This document shows, one piece after another, positions 27,379 to 35,809 of a DNA stretch of 64,000 bases. A program made the translations under genes and the position numbers. The notes beneath the pieces are model-generated. The model made no database searches. It was not told the DNA's origin and was given only the letters and a program-made list of their open reading frames with translations. Location: the NCBI GenBank assembly GCA_024239075.1, contig JANBVI010000055.1, positions 184,174 to 248,173 of the forward strand. Direction: 5' to 3'. The first letter of the stretch is position 1, and each line of letters starts with the position of its first letter. The DNA comes from Fischerella sp. CENA71. Its GTDB lineage: Bacteria > Cyanobacteriota > Cyanobacteriia > Cyanobacteriales > Nostocaceae.

Positions 27379-27417
27379 CGGGTTAACCATGTTAATAGCG
27401 GTTAGCCCGCTTTTTTT
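27379..27417 (+). terminator. rho-independent terminator after ycf35
   Basis: CGGGTTAACC and GGTTAGCCCG form a 10-bp stem (one G-U) with an 11-nt loop, followed by C and seven T. Confidence 0.88.
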
Positions 27418-27597
27418 CCCGACTGGAGTCAATTCCAGTCGTTGTTTTTTATATGCAGCTTTATTTATTTTTAGTTGAATAGACTTAGTTTACTATTTTT
27501 AATGCAACATTTGTAATTTAACATTTTTTAATAAAAAATTGTAGTTGCTTTTAATCAAAACCCAGTTTCCCAAAAGTTACTGGGTTTACAATTCTGT

Positions 27598-27786
27598 TCA
27601 AGCCTGAGTTACAGGAAATAGCACCTCTGTGATGTAAGATTCATTATCCTGGTGATTGCCACCCGTGATATACACTTCGCGGTTGGGGCCGATAATTTGA
27701 TAGCCGTTGGCTTCAATCCAGGATACTAAAGCCGCGTAAGCTTGGTTAATGGTGTTGTAACTCCCGTGATGAGTCAACCCATTACA
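27598..27786 (-). pseudogene. remnant of a GyrI-like / effector-binding domain protein
   Basis: The frame encodes HHGSYNTINQAYAALVSWIE, then GYQIIGPNREVYITGG and TEVLFPVTQ, matching the second half of the GyrI-like small-molecule-binding domain found in MerR/AraC regulators and stand-alone proteins (G-x-Y ... W ... GPxxEVY ... TEVxFPV). The first half is missing: upstream the frame runs straight into CCAAAAT heptamer repeats, and no ATG is available. It is probably a truncated relic joined to a repeat array. A genuine short gene from a TTG start is less likely. Confidence 0.6.
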
Positions 27787-27856
27787 AAATCCAAAATCCA
27801 AAATTTACAATCCAAAATCGTGAGATGCTGGTTGATTGATTAGTTAAATTTTTTCA

Positions 27857-28819
27857 ATGGCTGCTGTTGATTCTGTATCTGTTATCGTCCCTGCAACTAC
27901 CGCAAATTTGGGGCCGGGTTTTGATTGTATCGGTGCGGCTTTAACGCTGTACAACGAGTTTAAGTTCATGCGTATGGAGTCATCTTTCCCTTTGGAAGGG
28001 GAAGTAGGAAAGGTAAAAATAACTGTTACTGGTGCAGAGGCTGAACTGGTGCAAACTGATGAGAGGAATTTGCTCTATCAGGCGTTTGTAAAGTTATATC
28101 AACACTTGGAGCAAGCTCCACCACCCGTACAAATTGAGATCAAGTTGGGTGTGCCTTTAGCGCGGGGTTTGGGTAGTTCAGCAACGGCAATTGTTGGTGG
28201 TTTAGTTGGTGCAAATGTGTTGGCGGGTGAACCTCTGAGTCAGTCGCAGGTGATGGAGTTGGCGATCGCCATGGAAGGACATCCAGATAATGTTGTGCCA
28301 GCTTTGTTGGGGGGTTGTCGTTTGGCGGCTACCGGGATAAAAGTTGAATCGTCAAACTGCCAAGAGTGGGAAATTTGTGATATTCCTTGGTGTGAGAATA
28401 TTGTCCCTGTGGTGGCGATTCCAGATTTTGAGCTTTCTACAAAGGAGGCGCGACAGGTGCTACCTGCTCAGGTGAGTCGTGCAGATGCGATTTTTAACAC
28501 AGCGCATCTGGGGTTGTTATTGCGTGGTTTGCAGACTGGAAACGGAGATTGGTTAAGGGCAGCTTTGCAAGATAAGTTACATCAACCTTATCGGAAAGAA
28601 CTGATTCAAGGTTATGATGCGGTTAAGGCTGCCGCTATTGCTGCGGGTGCTTACGGTATGGTGATTAGTGGTGCAGGCCCAACTTTGTTAGCATTAACTG
28701 ATACAAAACATTCGGAAGCAGTGGCGGCGGCGATGTCAGCTGCTTGGCAGTCACAAGGAATTTCGCCCACAGTGCGATCGCTCGAAATTGATACTCAAGG
28801 AGCAAGGAGTTTTTATTAG
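27857..28819 (+). CDS. thrB: homoserine kinase
   Basis: The 320-residue GHMP kinase has the N-terminal [16 protein letters not shown] and the ATP-binding motif [14 protein letters not shown] (about residues 106-119). The C-terminal [17 protein letters not shown] is also present. It phosphorylates homoserine in threonine synthesis in the cytoplasm. The ATG at 27857 is well placed against family starts. It is followed on the same strand by a coiled-coil ORF and ndhD1. Length is normal. Confidence 0.95.
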   Translation: MAAVDSVSVIVPATTANLGPGFDCIGAALTLYNEFKFMRMESSFPLEGEVGKVKITVTGAEAELVQTDERNLLYQAFVKLYQHLEQAPPPVQIEIKLGVPLARGLGSSATAIVGGLVGANVLAGEPLSQSQVMELAIAMEGHPDNVVPALLGGCRLAATGIKVESSNCQEWEICDIPWCENIVPVVAIPDFELSTKEARQVLPAQVSRADAIFNTAHLGLLLRGLQTGNGDWLRAALQDKLHQPYRKELIQGYDAVKAAAIAAGAYGMVISGAGPTLLALTDTKHSEAVAAAMSAAWQSQGISPTVRSLEIDTQGARSFY

Positions 28820-28880
28820 TCAATTGTCAATTGTCAATTGTCAAAAACTCTAGACTATGGACTATGGACTATAGACAAAT
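28820..28880. repeat. GTCAATT and ACTATGG heptamer arrays
   Basis: Three GTCAATT units (28820-28841) and then GACTATGGACTATGGACTAT (28852-28872), both with a 7-bp period, directly before the probable start codon of the coiled-coil ORF. Confidence 0.72.
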
Positions 28881-29391
28881 GACTACCGAGCAAATTCTGA
28901 CTGAAATTGCAGCAGTTCGCTCTCAAATTGAGGCTCTGCGTGAGGAACGTGCTTGTTTGAGTGTTAGCATCACACTTCCAGAAAATGATTCACCCCAAGC
29001 AATAGCGGAAACTTACCGTCGTTATGCTCGCGAAAATTCCCAATTGGTGGCGGAACTCAAGGGGATAGATGATGCGATCGCTGCTTTGCAAGTTCAATTG
29101 ACGCAGAAACAAACCCAGTTACAACAAAGGCAAATACTAGCCAAACAACTTTCCCTAGAGGAACAACTAGAGGAAGCTAGAAAGATTGCTCAGGTTCATG
29201 CTGAACGCATTAATGAACTTGCGGCGGAACTTGCGACAGAAATACGCAGTCTCAAGGCTTGCGCTGACGAGCTCAGTCCTTTGTATTGGCAAGTCTATTA
29301 CAAGCCGTTTATTACTGGCTTCAAGACAATCTCGGTTCCCTATGTCCGTTCTGACGGTGATGTCTGGACAATTGTTAACCGCATTGTGTAA
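28879..29391 (+). CDS. coiled-coil protein, unknown
   Basis: The product (170 residues from ATG 28879, MTTEQILTEIAAVRSQIEAL) is mostly a long coiled coil (residues 5-130, many Glu, Gln and Leu, with heptads such as LQVQLTQKQTQLQQRQ). A short non-coiled tail ends YVRSDGDVWTIVNRIV. No membrane segment. The frame is also open upstream through an ACTATGG repeat array, with a possible ATG at 28864, so the exact start is uncertain. It lies between thrB and ndhD1 and ends at a terminator, so it is probably last in a thrB transcript. Confidence 0.65.
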   Translation: MTTEQILTEIAAVRSQIEALREERACLSVSITLPENDSPQAIAETYRRYARENSQLVAELKGIDDAIAALQVQLTQKQTQLQQRQILAKQLSLEEQLEEARKIAQVHAERINELAAELATEIRSLKACADELSPLYWQVYYKPFITGFKTISVPYVRSDGDVWTIVNRIV

Positions 29392-29430
29392 AAAGCAAAA
29401 TTTTTAAGGTAGTTTATATTAAGATTTATA

Positions 29431-29456
29431 ACGGTGGCTGGAGCCATCGTTTTTTA
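29431..29456 (+). terminator. rho-independent terminator downstream of the coiled-coil gene
   Basis: ACGGTGGC-TGGA-GCCATCGT forms an 8-bp stem with one G-U pair, followed by TTTTTT. It lies 40 bp after the stop codon. Confidence 0.85.
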
Positions 29457-29623
29457 TTGACTTAGCTAAACTTTACATTTAGACTGAATTTGACAAATTT
29501 CATGAGTATTTATAACTAAAGTTTTTGAAGATTTAGTGTTTATAGGGATAAATATCGTTTACAAAACTATTAAGTGCTTAATATAATGTAATTAAAAGTA
29601 AAAACGAAAAACGATTGTCAGTG

Positions 29624-31234
29624 ATGATTGCTCAATTTCCTTGGTTAACAACCATAATTGTCTTGCCGTTGGTGGCTGCCTTAGCCATTCCGCTCATCCC
29701 AGATAAAGAAGGTAAAACCGTCCGTTGGTATGCTCTGGGAGTTGCGATCGCCGATTTTGGATTAATGATTTCTGCTTTTTGGCAGAGTTACGATTTTCAA
29801 AGTTCAGCATTTCAACTTATAGAAAAATATCCTTGGATTCCGCAATTAGGCTTAAACTGGTCTGTTGCAGTCGATGGATTATCAATGCCTCTGGTACTGC
29901 TAACAGGCTTAATTAACACCCTCGCAATCTTCGCGGCTTGGAAAGTAACCAACAAGCCGCGTTTATTTTATGGTTTGATGTTGGCGTTATACAGCGCTCA
30001 ACTTGGCGTATTTGTTGCTCAAGATTTGCTGCTGTTCTTCTTAATGTGGGAAATCGAATTAGTACCCGTCTACCTATTGATTTCTATCTGGGGAGGACAA
30101 AAGCGCCGTTATGCAGCTACTAAATTTATTCTTTATACCGCCGCAGCTTCTATATTTATTCTGGTAGCAGCTTTTGCAATGGCCTTCTCTGGCGATACCG
30201 TCAGCTTCGATATGGCAACTTTGGGAGCCAAGCAATATCCTAGAGTTTTAGAATTATTAGTTTACGCAGGTTTTTTAATCGCCTTTGGTGTCAAACTACC
30301 TATTTTCCCTCTCCACACTTGGCTGCCTGATGCTCACGGTGAAGCTTCTGCACCTGGTTCAATGATTTTGGCTGGTGTGTTGTTAAAGATGGGTGGTTAT
30401 GCGCTGATTCGCATCAACATGGAGATGCTAACCAATGCTCATGTTTACTTCGCTCCAGTTCTGGCAGTTTTAGGTGTAGTCAATATTATCTACGGTGCTT
30501 GTTGTGCCTTTGCTCAAACTAACCTCAAGCGTCGTTTAGCTTATTCTTCGATCGCTCACATGGGATTTGTGCTGGTTGGTATCGCTTCCTATACAGAAAT
30601 TGGTATGAGTGGTGCTGTACTGCAAATGATTTCCCACGGTTTAATTGCTGCTAGCTTGTTCTTCCTCTCTGGTGTTACATATGAACGCACCCACACCTTG
30701 ATGATGGATCAAATGGGTGGTATTGCCAAAGTCATGCCTAGAACCTTCGCTCTATTTACCGCCGGTGCAATGGCTTCCCTCGCTTTACCAGGGATGAGCG
30801 GCTTTGTGGGTGAGTTGATGGTATTCCTGGGTATTGCTACCAGCGATGTTTACAGTTCCAGTTTCAAAGTTGTAGTTGTACTACTGTCTGCTGTAGGTGT
30901 GATTCTGACTCCGATTTATTTGTTATCGATGCTGCGTCAAGTTTTCTACGGTAAGCAGAATACTGAATTGCATCTGGATGCAGTAGTACCCGATGTCAAA
31001 CCCCGCGAATTGTTCATCACTGCTTGTCTTTTACTTCCAATCATCGGTATCGGCTTGTATCCCAAATTGGCAACCCAAACCTACGATGTCAAGACAGTAG
31101 AAGTTGCAGCCCACGCTCGCCAGTTTCTACCAGTAGTCGCAAGACAACAGCCATCAAGTTTATATTCAACTATTATGACCGCGCCAACATTGGCAAATTC
31201 ACAAGTTCCAAGTTTGGTTAATATTGCTGATTAA
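29624..31234 (+). CDS. ndhD1: NAD(P)H-quinone oxidoreductase subunit 4, NdhD1-type
   Basis: The polytopic membrane protein of about 536 residues belongs to the proton-pumping antiporter-like family of complex I (NuoM/NdhD). It has the conserved [20 protein letters not shown] (with the essential Glu) and [17 protein letters not shown]. The latter keeps the key HTWLPDAH motif. It closely resembles NdhD1/NdhD2, the subunits of the respiratory and cyclic-electron-flow NDH-1L complex, rather than the CO2-uptake NdhD3/D4. In-frame TTG (29615) and GTG (29621) codons lie just upstream of the ATG at 29624, so the exact start is uncertain. It is transcribed alone. Confidence 0.9.
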   Translation: MIAQFPWLTTIIVLPLVAALAIPLIPDKEGKTVRWYALGVAIADFGLMISAFWQSYDFQSSAFQLIEKYPWIPQLGLNWSVAVDGLSMPLVLLTGLINTLAIFAAWKVTNKPRLFYGLMLALYSAQLGVFVAQDLLLFFLMWEIELVPVYLLISIWGGQKRRYAATKFILYTAAASIFILVAAFAMAFSGDTVSFDMATLGAKQYPRVLELLVYAGFLIAFGVKLPIFPLHTWLPDAHGEASAPGSMILAGVLLKMGGYALIRINMEMLTNAHVYFAPVLAVLGVVNIIYGACCAFAQTNLKRRLAYSSIAHMGFVLVGIASYTEIGMSGAVLQMISHGLIAASLFFLSGVTYERTHTLMMDQMGGIAKVMPRTFALFTAGAMASLALPGMSGFVGELMVFLGIATSDVYSSSFKVVVVLLSAVGVILTPIYLLSMLRQVFYGKQNTELHLDAVVPDVKPRELFITACLLLPIIGIGLYPKLATQTYDVKTVEVAAHARQFLPVVARQQPSSLYSTIMTAPTLANSQVPSLVNIAD

Positions 31235-31278
31235 TATTTCAAGGGCAGGTGCTATTAAATAAGCTTAGAAAGAAAAGG

Positions 31279-31304
31279 TGGGGGTGATTGTAAAATCGCC
31301 CCCA
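31279..31304 (+). terminator. hairpin terminator-like structure after ndhD1
   Basis: TGGGGGTGATT pairs with AATCGCCCCCA (one G-U or mismatch) around a GTAA loop. The following sequence (TAGTTGTTTA) is only moderately T-rich. Confidence 0.6.
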
Positions 31305-31360
31305 TAGTTGTTTATATTGCTTACAGGCAAATACTCTATCGAAATGTGGAGGAGAAAGTT

Positions 31361-31816
31361 GTGAGTGCTTCATATACCGGAGGCTGTCAGTGTGGGCAGA
31401 TTCGTTATGAAATTCGCGCTGAACCTTTAACTCTCTATTTATGTCATTGCAAGGAATGTCAGAAACAATCATCTAGTGCTTTTGGCATGTCTCTGACAGT
31501 CCCAAGAGATGCTGTTGTCGTCGTCCAAGGACAACCAAAAGCCTGGACTCGTAAAGCCGATAGTGGACGTGAGGTGAAGTGTCTGTTTTGTGATAACTGC
31601 GGAACAAGATTGTTTCATGATCGTGCTTACAATCAACAAACAATCAATGTCAAAGCCGGAACTTTAGATGATACAAGTTGGTTACGTCCCGTCGGTAATA
31701 TTTGGACACGCAGCGCCCAGCCCTGGGTATTAATTTCTGACGAACTGCTCAATTATGAAGGACAACCACAAGATGTGCATCCATTGTGGGAAAAATGGAC
31801 ACAACACCTTGGATAA
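31361..31816 (+). CDS. GFA (CENP-V/GFA) family zinc protein
   Basis: The 151-residue protein has the GFA zinc pattern: GGCQCGQIRYE (CxC), YLCHCKECQKQSSSAFG (CHCxxC) and LFCDNCGTRLFH (CxxC). Relatives include glutathione-dependent formaldehyde-activating enzyme and many proteins of unknown activity; binding of S-hydroxymethyl-glutathione is possible but not shown. The start is set at GTG 31361, because GGAGGAG at 31348-31354 is correctly spaced from it and overlaps the upstream GTG at 31346. It stands alone between ndhD1 and folC. Confidence 0.85.
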   Translation: MSASYTGGCQCGQIRYEIRAEPLTLYLCHCKECQKQSSSAFGMSLTVPRDAVVVVQGQPKAWTRKADSGREVKCLFCDNCGTRLFHDRAYNQQTINVKAGTLDDTSWLRPVGNIWTRSAQPWVLISDELLNYEGQPQDVHPLWEKWTQHLG

Positions 31817-31876
31817 GTCTATTGATTTTTTGAGGTGATTTTCTCTAGTTGTTGAGTAATTACAGTTGGTCTTTTC

Positions 31877-33244
31877 CTAAAAAAGTTTCGCGATCGCTAT
31901 TTTTGACTCTTTCAAGAAATCTCCAATTAAATACAACGAACCACATAAAATAACCAAATCTTCCCCCAAAGAAAAAGCGACTTCTAACGCGGATGTTACA
32001 TCTGGAAAAGAATTACAAACACTCAATTCTGGACAAATCTTATTAGCTAATTTTGCTAATTCATCAGGATTAGCTGAACTATGATCAGGTACTGGTACTA
32101 AATACAACTGATCATTTGGTCTGAGTAAAGCTTGAAAAACTTCTTGATGATCTTTTGTGGAAAGCATTCCCATCACCCAAGCTACACCGATTTTGGATTT
32201 TGGATTTTGGACTTCGTCGTGAGCGCTCAGTCGAACGATTTTGGATTGGGTATTAGAGAGTGGGAGAATATTAGTCTCTCGAGACTTCAATAAAACATCT
32301 ACATAATTTCGCAAAACTTGAGCCGCAGCTGGGTTATGAGCGCCATCAAGCAATAGTTGATGATTCTTCCAAGTCATCCATTGCATCCGTCCTGGCCACT
32401 TGGTTTTAGCCATACCATTTATGATGGCTTGCTCAGAAATTTGCCAATTATTTTGTTGCAAAATTTCTAAAGCACATAAAGCTATGGCTGAATTCGTCAA
32501 CTGAATTTGTCCCTGTAGAGGTAGGGGATACTTGATTTTTTTGGAATCAAAAACTGATTGATATTCTACCCATTCTGGATCAATTTGATGTGCTGGTTGT
32601 GGTGTAAAGATAGGACATTCTAATTCTGCAACACGCGATCGCACCACTTGTTCTGCATCAGGCGGTAAGGGGCCAATCACCACCGGACATCCTAGTTTGA
32701 GAATTCCGGCTTTTTCTCTAGCAATATCAGCAACGGTGGGACCGAGTGTTTGCCAATGTTCACGACTAATAGATGTAATAATGGTAACAAGAGGTTTGTC
32801 ACAGACATTAGTCGCATCCAAGCGTCCTCCTAATCCAACTTCTACTACCGCAACATCAACTTTTTGTTGAGCGAAATATAACCAAGCTGCTGCGGTAATC
32901 ACCTCAAACTGAGTTGGTGGATCATCATTTGGGGAGATAGCAGCTTTAACTTCTAGCAATAATTCGCAAAATTCCTTAGAAGAAATTGGCTGTTGGTTAA
33001 TACAAATGCGTTCTGTCCAATCAACTAAATGGGGAGATATGTAGCGTCCGGTGCAATATCCCGCCTCCGTAATCACCGAAGAAAGATAGGCACAAACAGA
33101 ACCTTTGCCGTTAGTACCAGCAACATGAATGATCGGAACTTGATGATGGGGATTACCAAGATTTGCCAACAATTTTTGGCTGGACTCAAGTCCCAACTTA
33201 ACACCAAAATGTTGGAAAGGTTTTAATAGAGAGTCTATATCCAC
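31877..33244 (-). CDS. folC: dihydrofolate synthase / folylpolyglutamate synthase with an in-frame repeat insertion
   Basis: The 455-residue Mur-ligase-type enzyme has the P-loop VAGTNGKGSVCAYLSS, GRYISPHLVDWTERI and VVEVGLGGRLDATN. It also has DGAHNPAAAQ, the folate-family signature. It adds glutamate to dihydropteroate and to folates. The upstream open frame begins in CAACTACCAACCATC-like repeat DNA, so the GTG at 33242-33244 (VDIDSLLKPFQHFG) is chosen as the start. Between the DGAHNPAA region and VAWVMGMLSTKDH there is an extra stretch (NTQSKIVRLSAHDEVQNPKS) encoded by CCAAAAT-type intergenic repeat DNA. It keeps frame and is probably tolerated as a surface loop. Confidence 0.93.
   Translation of the reverse strand: MDIDSLLKPFQHFGVKLGLESSQKLLANLGNPHHQVPIIHVAGTNGKGSVCAYLSSVITEAGYCTGRYISPHLVDWTERICINQQPISSKEFCELLLEVKAAISPNDDPPTQFEVITAAAWLYFAQQKVDVAVVEVGLGGRLDATNVCDKPLVTIITSISREHWQTLGPTVADIAREKAGILKLGCPVVIGPLPPDAEQVVRSRVAELECPIFTPQPAHQIDPEWVEYQSVFDSKKIKYPLPLQGQIQLTNSAIALCALEILQQNNWQISEQAIINGMAKTKWPGRMQWMTWKNHQLLLDGAHNPAAAQVLRNYVDVLLKSRETNILPLSNTQSKIVRLSAHDEVQNPKSKIGVAWVMGMLSTKDHQEVFQALLRPNDQLYLVPVPDHSSANPDELAKLANKICPELSVCNSFPDVTSALEVAFSLGEDLVILCGSLYLIGDFLKESKIAIAKLF
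32189..32250. repeat. CCAAAAT-family composite repeat inserted in folC
   Basis: The plus strand reads CGATTTTGGATTTTGGATTT, then GAGCGCTCAGTCGAACGATT and TTGGATTGGG. It is the complement of the heptamer repeat seen between genes (1541-1561). It lies in frame within folC, about two thirds through the coding sequence. Confidence 0.8.
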
Positions 33245-33305
33245 TAGTTTTGAAAGGTTGATGGTTGGTAGTTGGTTGTAAGTGAACAAACAACTAATTT
33301 AAACC

Positions 33306-33343
33306 ATAAAACCGACTGCTCTCATTAAAGAGAAGCAGTCGGT
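33306..33343 (-). terminator. rho-independent terminator of psbY
   Basis: ACCGACTGCT/AGCAGTCGGT (10-bp perfect stem, with GAG/CTC extending inward) is followed on the minus strand by TTTTAT. It begins 27 bp after the psbY stop codon. Confidence 0.85.
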
Positions 33344-33369
33344 ATTCAGACTAATATACTGAGTATATT

Positions 33370-33495
33370 TTATGCTTCTCTATTCAAAAAGTTTTGTACT
33401 TGTCTTAAAGCAGCAGCACCAATGTTAAACAATGCCCAACCAGCTGCGATCGCAACCGGTGCCAACACGATAGCCACACGCATATCTAAGTCCAT
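33370..33495 (-). CDS. psbY: photosystem II protein PsbY
   Basis: A 41-codon ORF, too short for usual ORF cut-offs, encodes [20 protein letters not shown], then [21 protein letters not shown]. It has a single membrane helix followed by the conserved NIGAAALRQ motif of PsbY, a small peripheral subunit of photosystem II near cytochrome b559. The stop is TAA at 33370-33372 and the ATG at 33493-33495. GAGAGGA lies about 10 nt upstream, and a strong terminator closes the transcript. It is a single-gene transcription unit between folC and the gamma-CA gene. Confidence 0.9.
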   Translation of the reverse strand: MDLDMRVAIVLAPVAIAAGWALFNIGAAALRQVQNFLNREA

Positions 33496-33683
33496 ATCTA
33501 GTAGTCCTCTCTTAAGTACAACTTAAAGTATTGTCAACACTTCTCATTTTTTCATTTTTAGCTGAAGTGGACAATTTTTCCCAACTAATATGTAAAGATT
33601 CGTTACAAAATTAGTCATTTGTCACTTGTTATTTGTCAGTGGATAGAGAACTTTTAACAGGGAACAAGGAATAGGAAACAGGG

Positions 33684-34202
33684 TTAAAAGCCAATATCAG
33701 TCCCTTTTCCAGCATGGACTAAACCTAACTTTTTGTAACGTTCAGCGTGTTCAATCAGTTCTGCTGCTTGAGTATCAGTAACTTGACGCATTACCTTGGC
33801 AGGAGTGCCAACTACAAGGGATTGAGGTGGTACATCTTTGGTTACTACTGCGCCAGCCCCAACTATACTCCCAGCGCCAACTCTTACCCCATCTAAAATC
33901 ACTGCTCCAATGCCAATCAAGCAACCACGTTCAATGTAGGCAGAATGTACCACAGCCCGATGCCCTACGGTAACATGGTCTTCTAAGATTGTAGGCTTAC
34001 CCGGATCACCGTGTAGAATTGCTCCATCTTGAATGTTTGTGCATTCGCCGATTTCAATACGTTCCACATCTCCCCTAATGACTGCTCCATACCAAATGCT
34101 CACCCCGGCGGCTATATTCACTAAACCGATCACAACAGCGTTTGGTGCAACGAAGGCAGCTTGAGAAATATCAGGAGAAGACCAATAGGAAGTGTTAGAC
34201 AC
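33684..34202 (-). CDS. gamma-carbonic-anhydrase-like hexapeptide-repeat protein
   Basis: The 172-residue left-handed beta-helix protein has VSIWYGAVIRGDVERIEIGE, QDGAILHGDPGKP and VTVGHRAVVHSAYIERGC. The three histidines (in LHGD, VGHRA and VVHSA) are at the positions of the trimeric gamma-CA zinc site. It belongs to the YrdA/CaiE-like gamma-CA group and is shorter than and distinct from the CcmM N-terminal domain also present in this window. Activity cannot be judged from sequence; many relatives are inactive. The start appears to be GTG at 34200-34202, as no ATG precedes the conserved N-terminus. Confidence 0.85.
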   Translation of the reverse strand: MSNTSYWSSPDISQAAFVAPNAVVIGLVNIAAGVSIWYGAVIRGDVERIEIGECTNIQDGAILHGDPGKPTILEDHVTVGHRAVVHSAYIERGCLIGIGAVILDGVRVGAGSIVGAGAVVTKDVPPQSLVVGTPAKVMRQVTDTQAAELIEHAERYKKLGLVHAGKGTDIGF

Positions 34203-34404
34203 GATAGAATATGAATATGAATATGGTACTCAGGAACACTGGACAAATTCCAACTTTGGAGACTGGTTGCAAAACCAGAATATCACGGCTTCGAGCCTGT
34301 TCGCTGAGGCAGCAGTCAGTAGATACTCTTATCATGTGGCGCAGAAGTGTAACAAAAACCAACGTCACTGGTGAAGACAAAACCATTCTTCTTATACGCA
34401 CTTC

Positions 34405-34917
34405 ATGATGAATCCAGGCTTGCAGTACCCTATATTTGGTCCCGACATCCAATGTCCCCACTGCCGACAGACAATCCCGGCACTGACACTAACAGATACC
34501 TATCTGTGTCCTCGTCATGGCGCCTTTGAAGCCAACCCAAAAACAGAAGAGTTGATTCATTTGCAATCAGGTCGTCATTGGCGCAGGTGGGACGGAGAAT
34601 GGTATCGGCAACATACCCATCCCGATGGCATTCGATTTGAAATTCACGAAGCCCTAGACAAATTATATACACAAGGTTATCGAGCAACACGGGTAATTAT
34701 CGCTCGCCGCTATCAGGAGTTGATGAGTGGCTATTTAGAACGCAGCACTCCTTGGCGGGGAGGACAATCTGAAGGGACTTCGGCGCGATTATATGGTTTA
34801 CCAGTAGAATTTAGCCCTGATTCCACAGATGAACCCTGTTGGGAAGTCATTAATTTTGATTTGGAAAAAGAACCTGGTGTGCCTGTGCGCTACCCTTATT
34901 TTCGATTATTTGAATAA
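34405..34917 (+). CDS. conserved hypothetical protein, TIGR02652-like
   Basis: The 170-residue soluble protein has a small zinc-site-like N-terminus, IQCPHCRQTIPAL and TYLCPRHGAFE (CxxC...CxxH, residues 17-40), followed by a mixed domain with HWRRWDGEWYRQHTHPDG. From memory it matches a cyanobacterial conserved family (TIGR02652) of unknown function. Two adjacent ATG codons (34405 and 34408) are possible starts. Its 5' side is a 200-bp gap shared with the divergent gamma-CA gene. Confidence 0.8.
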   Translation: MMNPGLQYPIFGPDIQCPHCRQTIPALTLTDTYLCPRHGAFEANPKTEELIHLQSGRHWRRWDGEWYRQHTHPDGIRFEIHEALDKLYTQGYRATRVIIARRYQELMSGYLERSTPWRGGQSEGTSARLYGLPVEFSPDSTDEPCWEVINFDLEKEPGVPVRYPYFRLFE

Positions 34918-35044
34918 AAGTTATTAGTCGTTTGTCATTGGTCATTGGTCAATCGTTGATATTTAATAGTTGGTAGTTGCTAGTTGGTAGTTGGCGATTG
35001 TTGGTTATTCCAATGACAAATGACAAATGACAAATGGCAAAATT
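34918..35044. repeat. mixed heptamer arrays (GTCATTG, TAGTTGG, ATGACAA) between two genes
   Basis: GTCATTGGTCATTGGTCAAT (34933-34952), TAGTTGGTAGTTGCTAGTTG (34967-34986) and ATGACAAATGACAAATGACA (35013-35032) follow one another, all with 7-bp periods. The first and last are partly complementary. Confidence 0.75.
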
Positions 35045-35512
35045 ATGCACCATGCTTCTATTCGTACCGCTAATATTTATCAAGCGATCGCCTTCTACGA
35101 ACAACTGGGGTTTACAGTTTGTGAACGCTTCACCACGGGTTACACCCTTGCTTGTTGGATGGAAGGACTAAGCGGCAGAATAGAGCTGATTCAAATACCC
35201 GAACCAAAACCAGCAGCAGATGCATTTGCTGATGAACATTATGTTGGCTACTATCACTTGTCTTTTGATCTGACTGAACTCACGACAGATTTACCTAGCT
35301 ACTTGGCAAAATTAAAAGAATCTTTTGCTGTAGCTGCACAAAATCAACCAGAATCTTTACAACCACTAAAGGTTTTATTAGAACCAACACAACAGCAAAT
35401 AGGCGATCGCATTTATGAAGTCGCTTTTATTGCCGATGCTGACGGCTTACCCTTGGAACTAATTCGAGTTTTAGCAACACAAGGGGATCGGGGGTTGGGG
35501 ATCGGGAATTGA
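35045..35512 (+). CDS. VOC (glyoxalase/bleomycin-resistance fold) family protein with repeat-derived tail
   Basis: The 155-residue protein starts MHHASIRTANIYQAIAFYEQ, then LGFTVCERFTTGYTLACWM: a typical VOC beta-alpha-beta-beta-beta module, with a second half ending DADGLPLELIRVL. Metal ligands are plausible (H2 or H3, E57 and the E of LELIRVL) but the substrate is unknown. An upstream in-frame ATG (35027) lies in an ATGACAA repeat array, so the ATG at 35045 is preferred. The last residues (GDRGLGIGN) are encoded by the G-rich intergenic element that begins here, so the original stop was probably lost to that repeat. Confidence 0.82.
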   Translation: MHHASIRTANIYQAIAFYEQLGFTVCERFTTGYTLACWMEGLSGRIELIQIPEPKPAADAFADEHYVGYYHLSFDLTELTTDLPSYLAKLKESFAVAAQNQPESLQPLKVLLEPTQQQIGDRIYEVAFIADADGLPLELIRVLATQGDRGLGIGN

Positions 35513-35652
35513 GAACAGACAAGGGAGAACTGAGAGTGGGAGACGCGGTGAGGCGGTGAATCAATCAAAAATATTCGACCTGTCACCGTGTCACCCCGTC
35601 TCCCCTGTCTCCCTTATCCCCGATCCCCAACCCCCGATCCCCGATCCCTTTC
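35480..35652. repeat. G-rich/C-rich inverted element overlapping the VOC gene end
   Basis: GGGGATCGGGGGTTGGGGAT and GGGAGACGCGGTGAGGCGGT on the left face CACCGTGTCACCCCGTCTCC and CCCCGATCCCCAACCCCCGA on the right. The arms are long and complementary. It is the clearest copy of the family seen at 11250, 20980, 41735 and 43390. Confidence 0.75.
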
Positions 35653-35809
35653 TTAAAAATTCAATCCTCAGCTAGTTGTCATTTTATTGCTTTCTCTGTA
35701 GAATATTCTTTTTCTGTAGTGTTGCTGAGGTAACAAAATCCTTGGTAGTAATACACTATAGTCATAGAAAAATTCTGTAATTTAATTTACAGAGAAATCA
35801 AGCAAATAC

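Noticed and set aside
34288-34320. tRNA-like TTCGAGCC segment
   Set aside because: No acceptor or anticodon stem could be formed around it; no tRNA was found anywhere in the window.
34211-34408. Small plus-strand ORFs between the gamma-CA and TIGR02652-like genes
   Set aside because: Several overlapping frames of similar length without a ribosome-binding site or conserved-looking sequence; probably the 5' region of the downstream gene.
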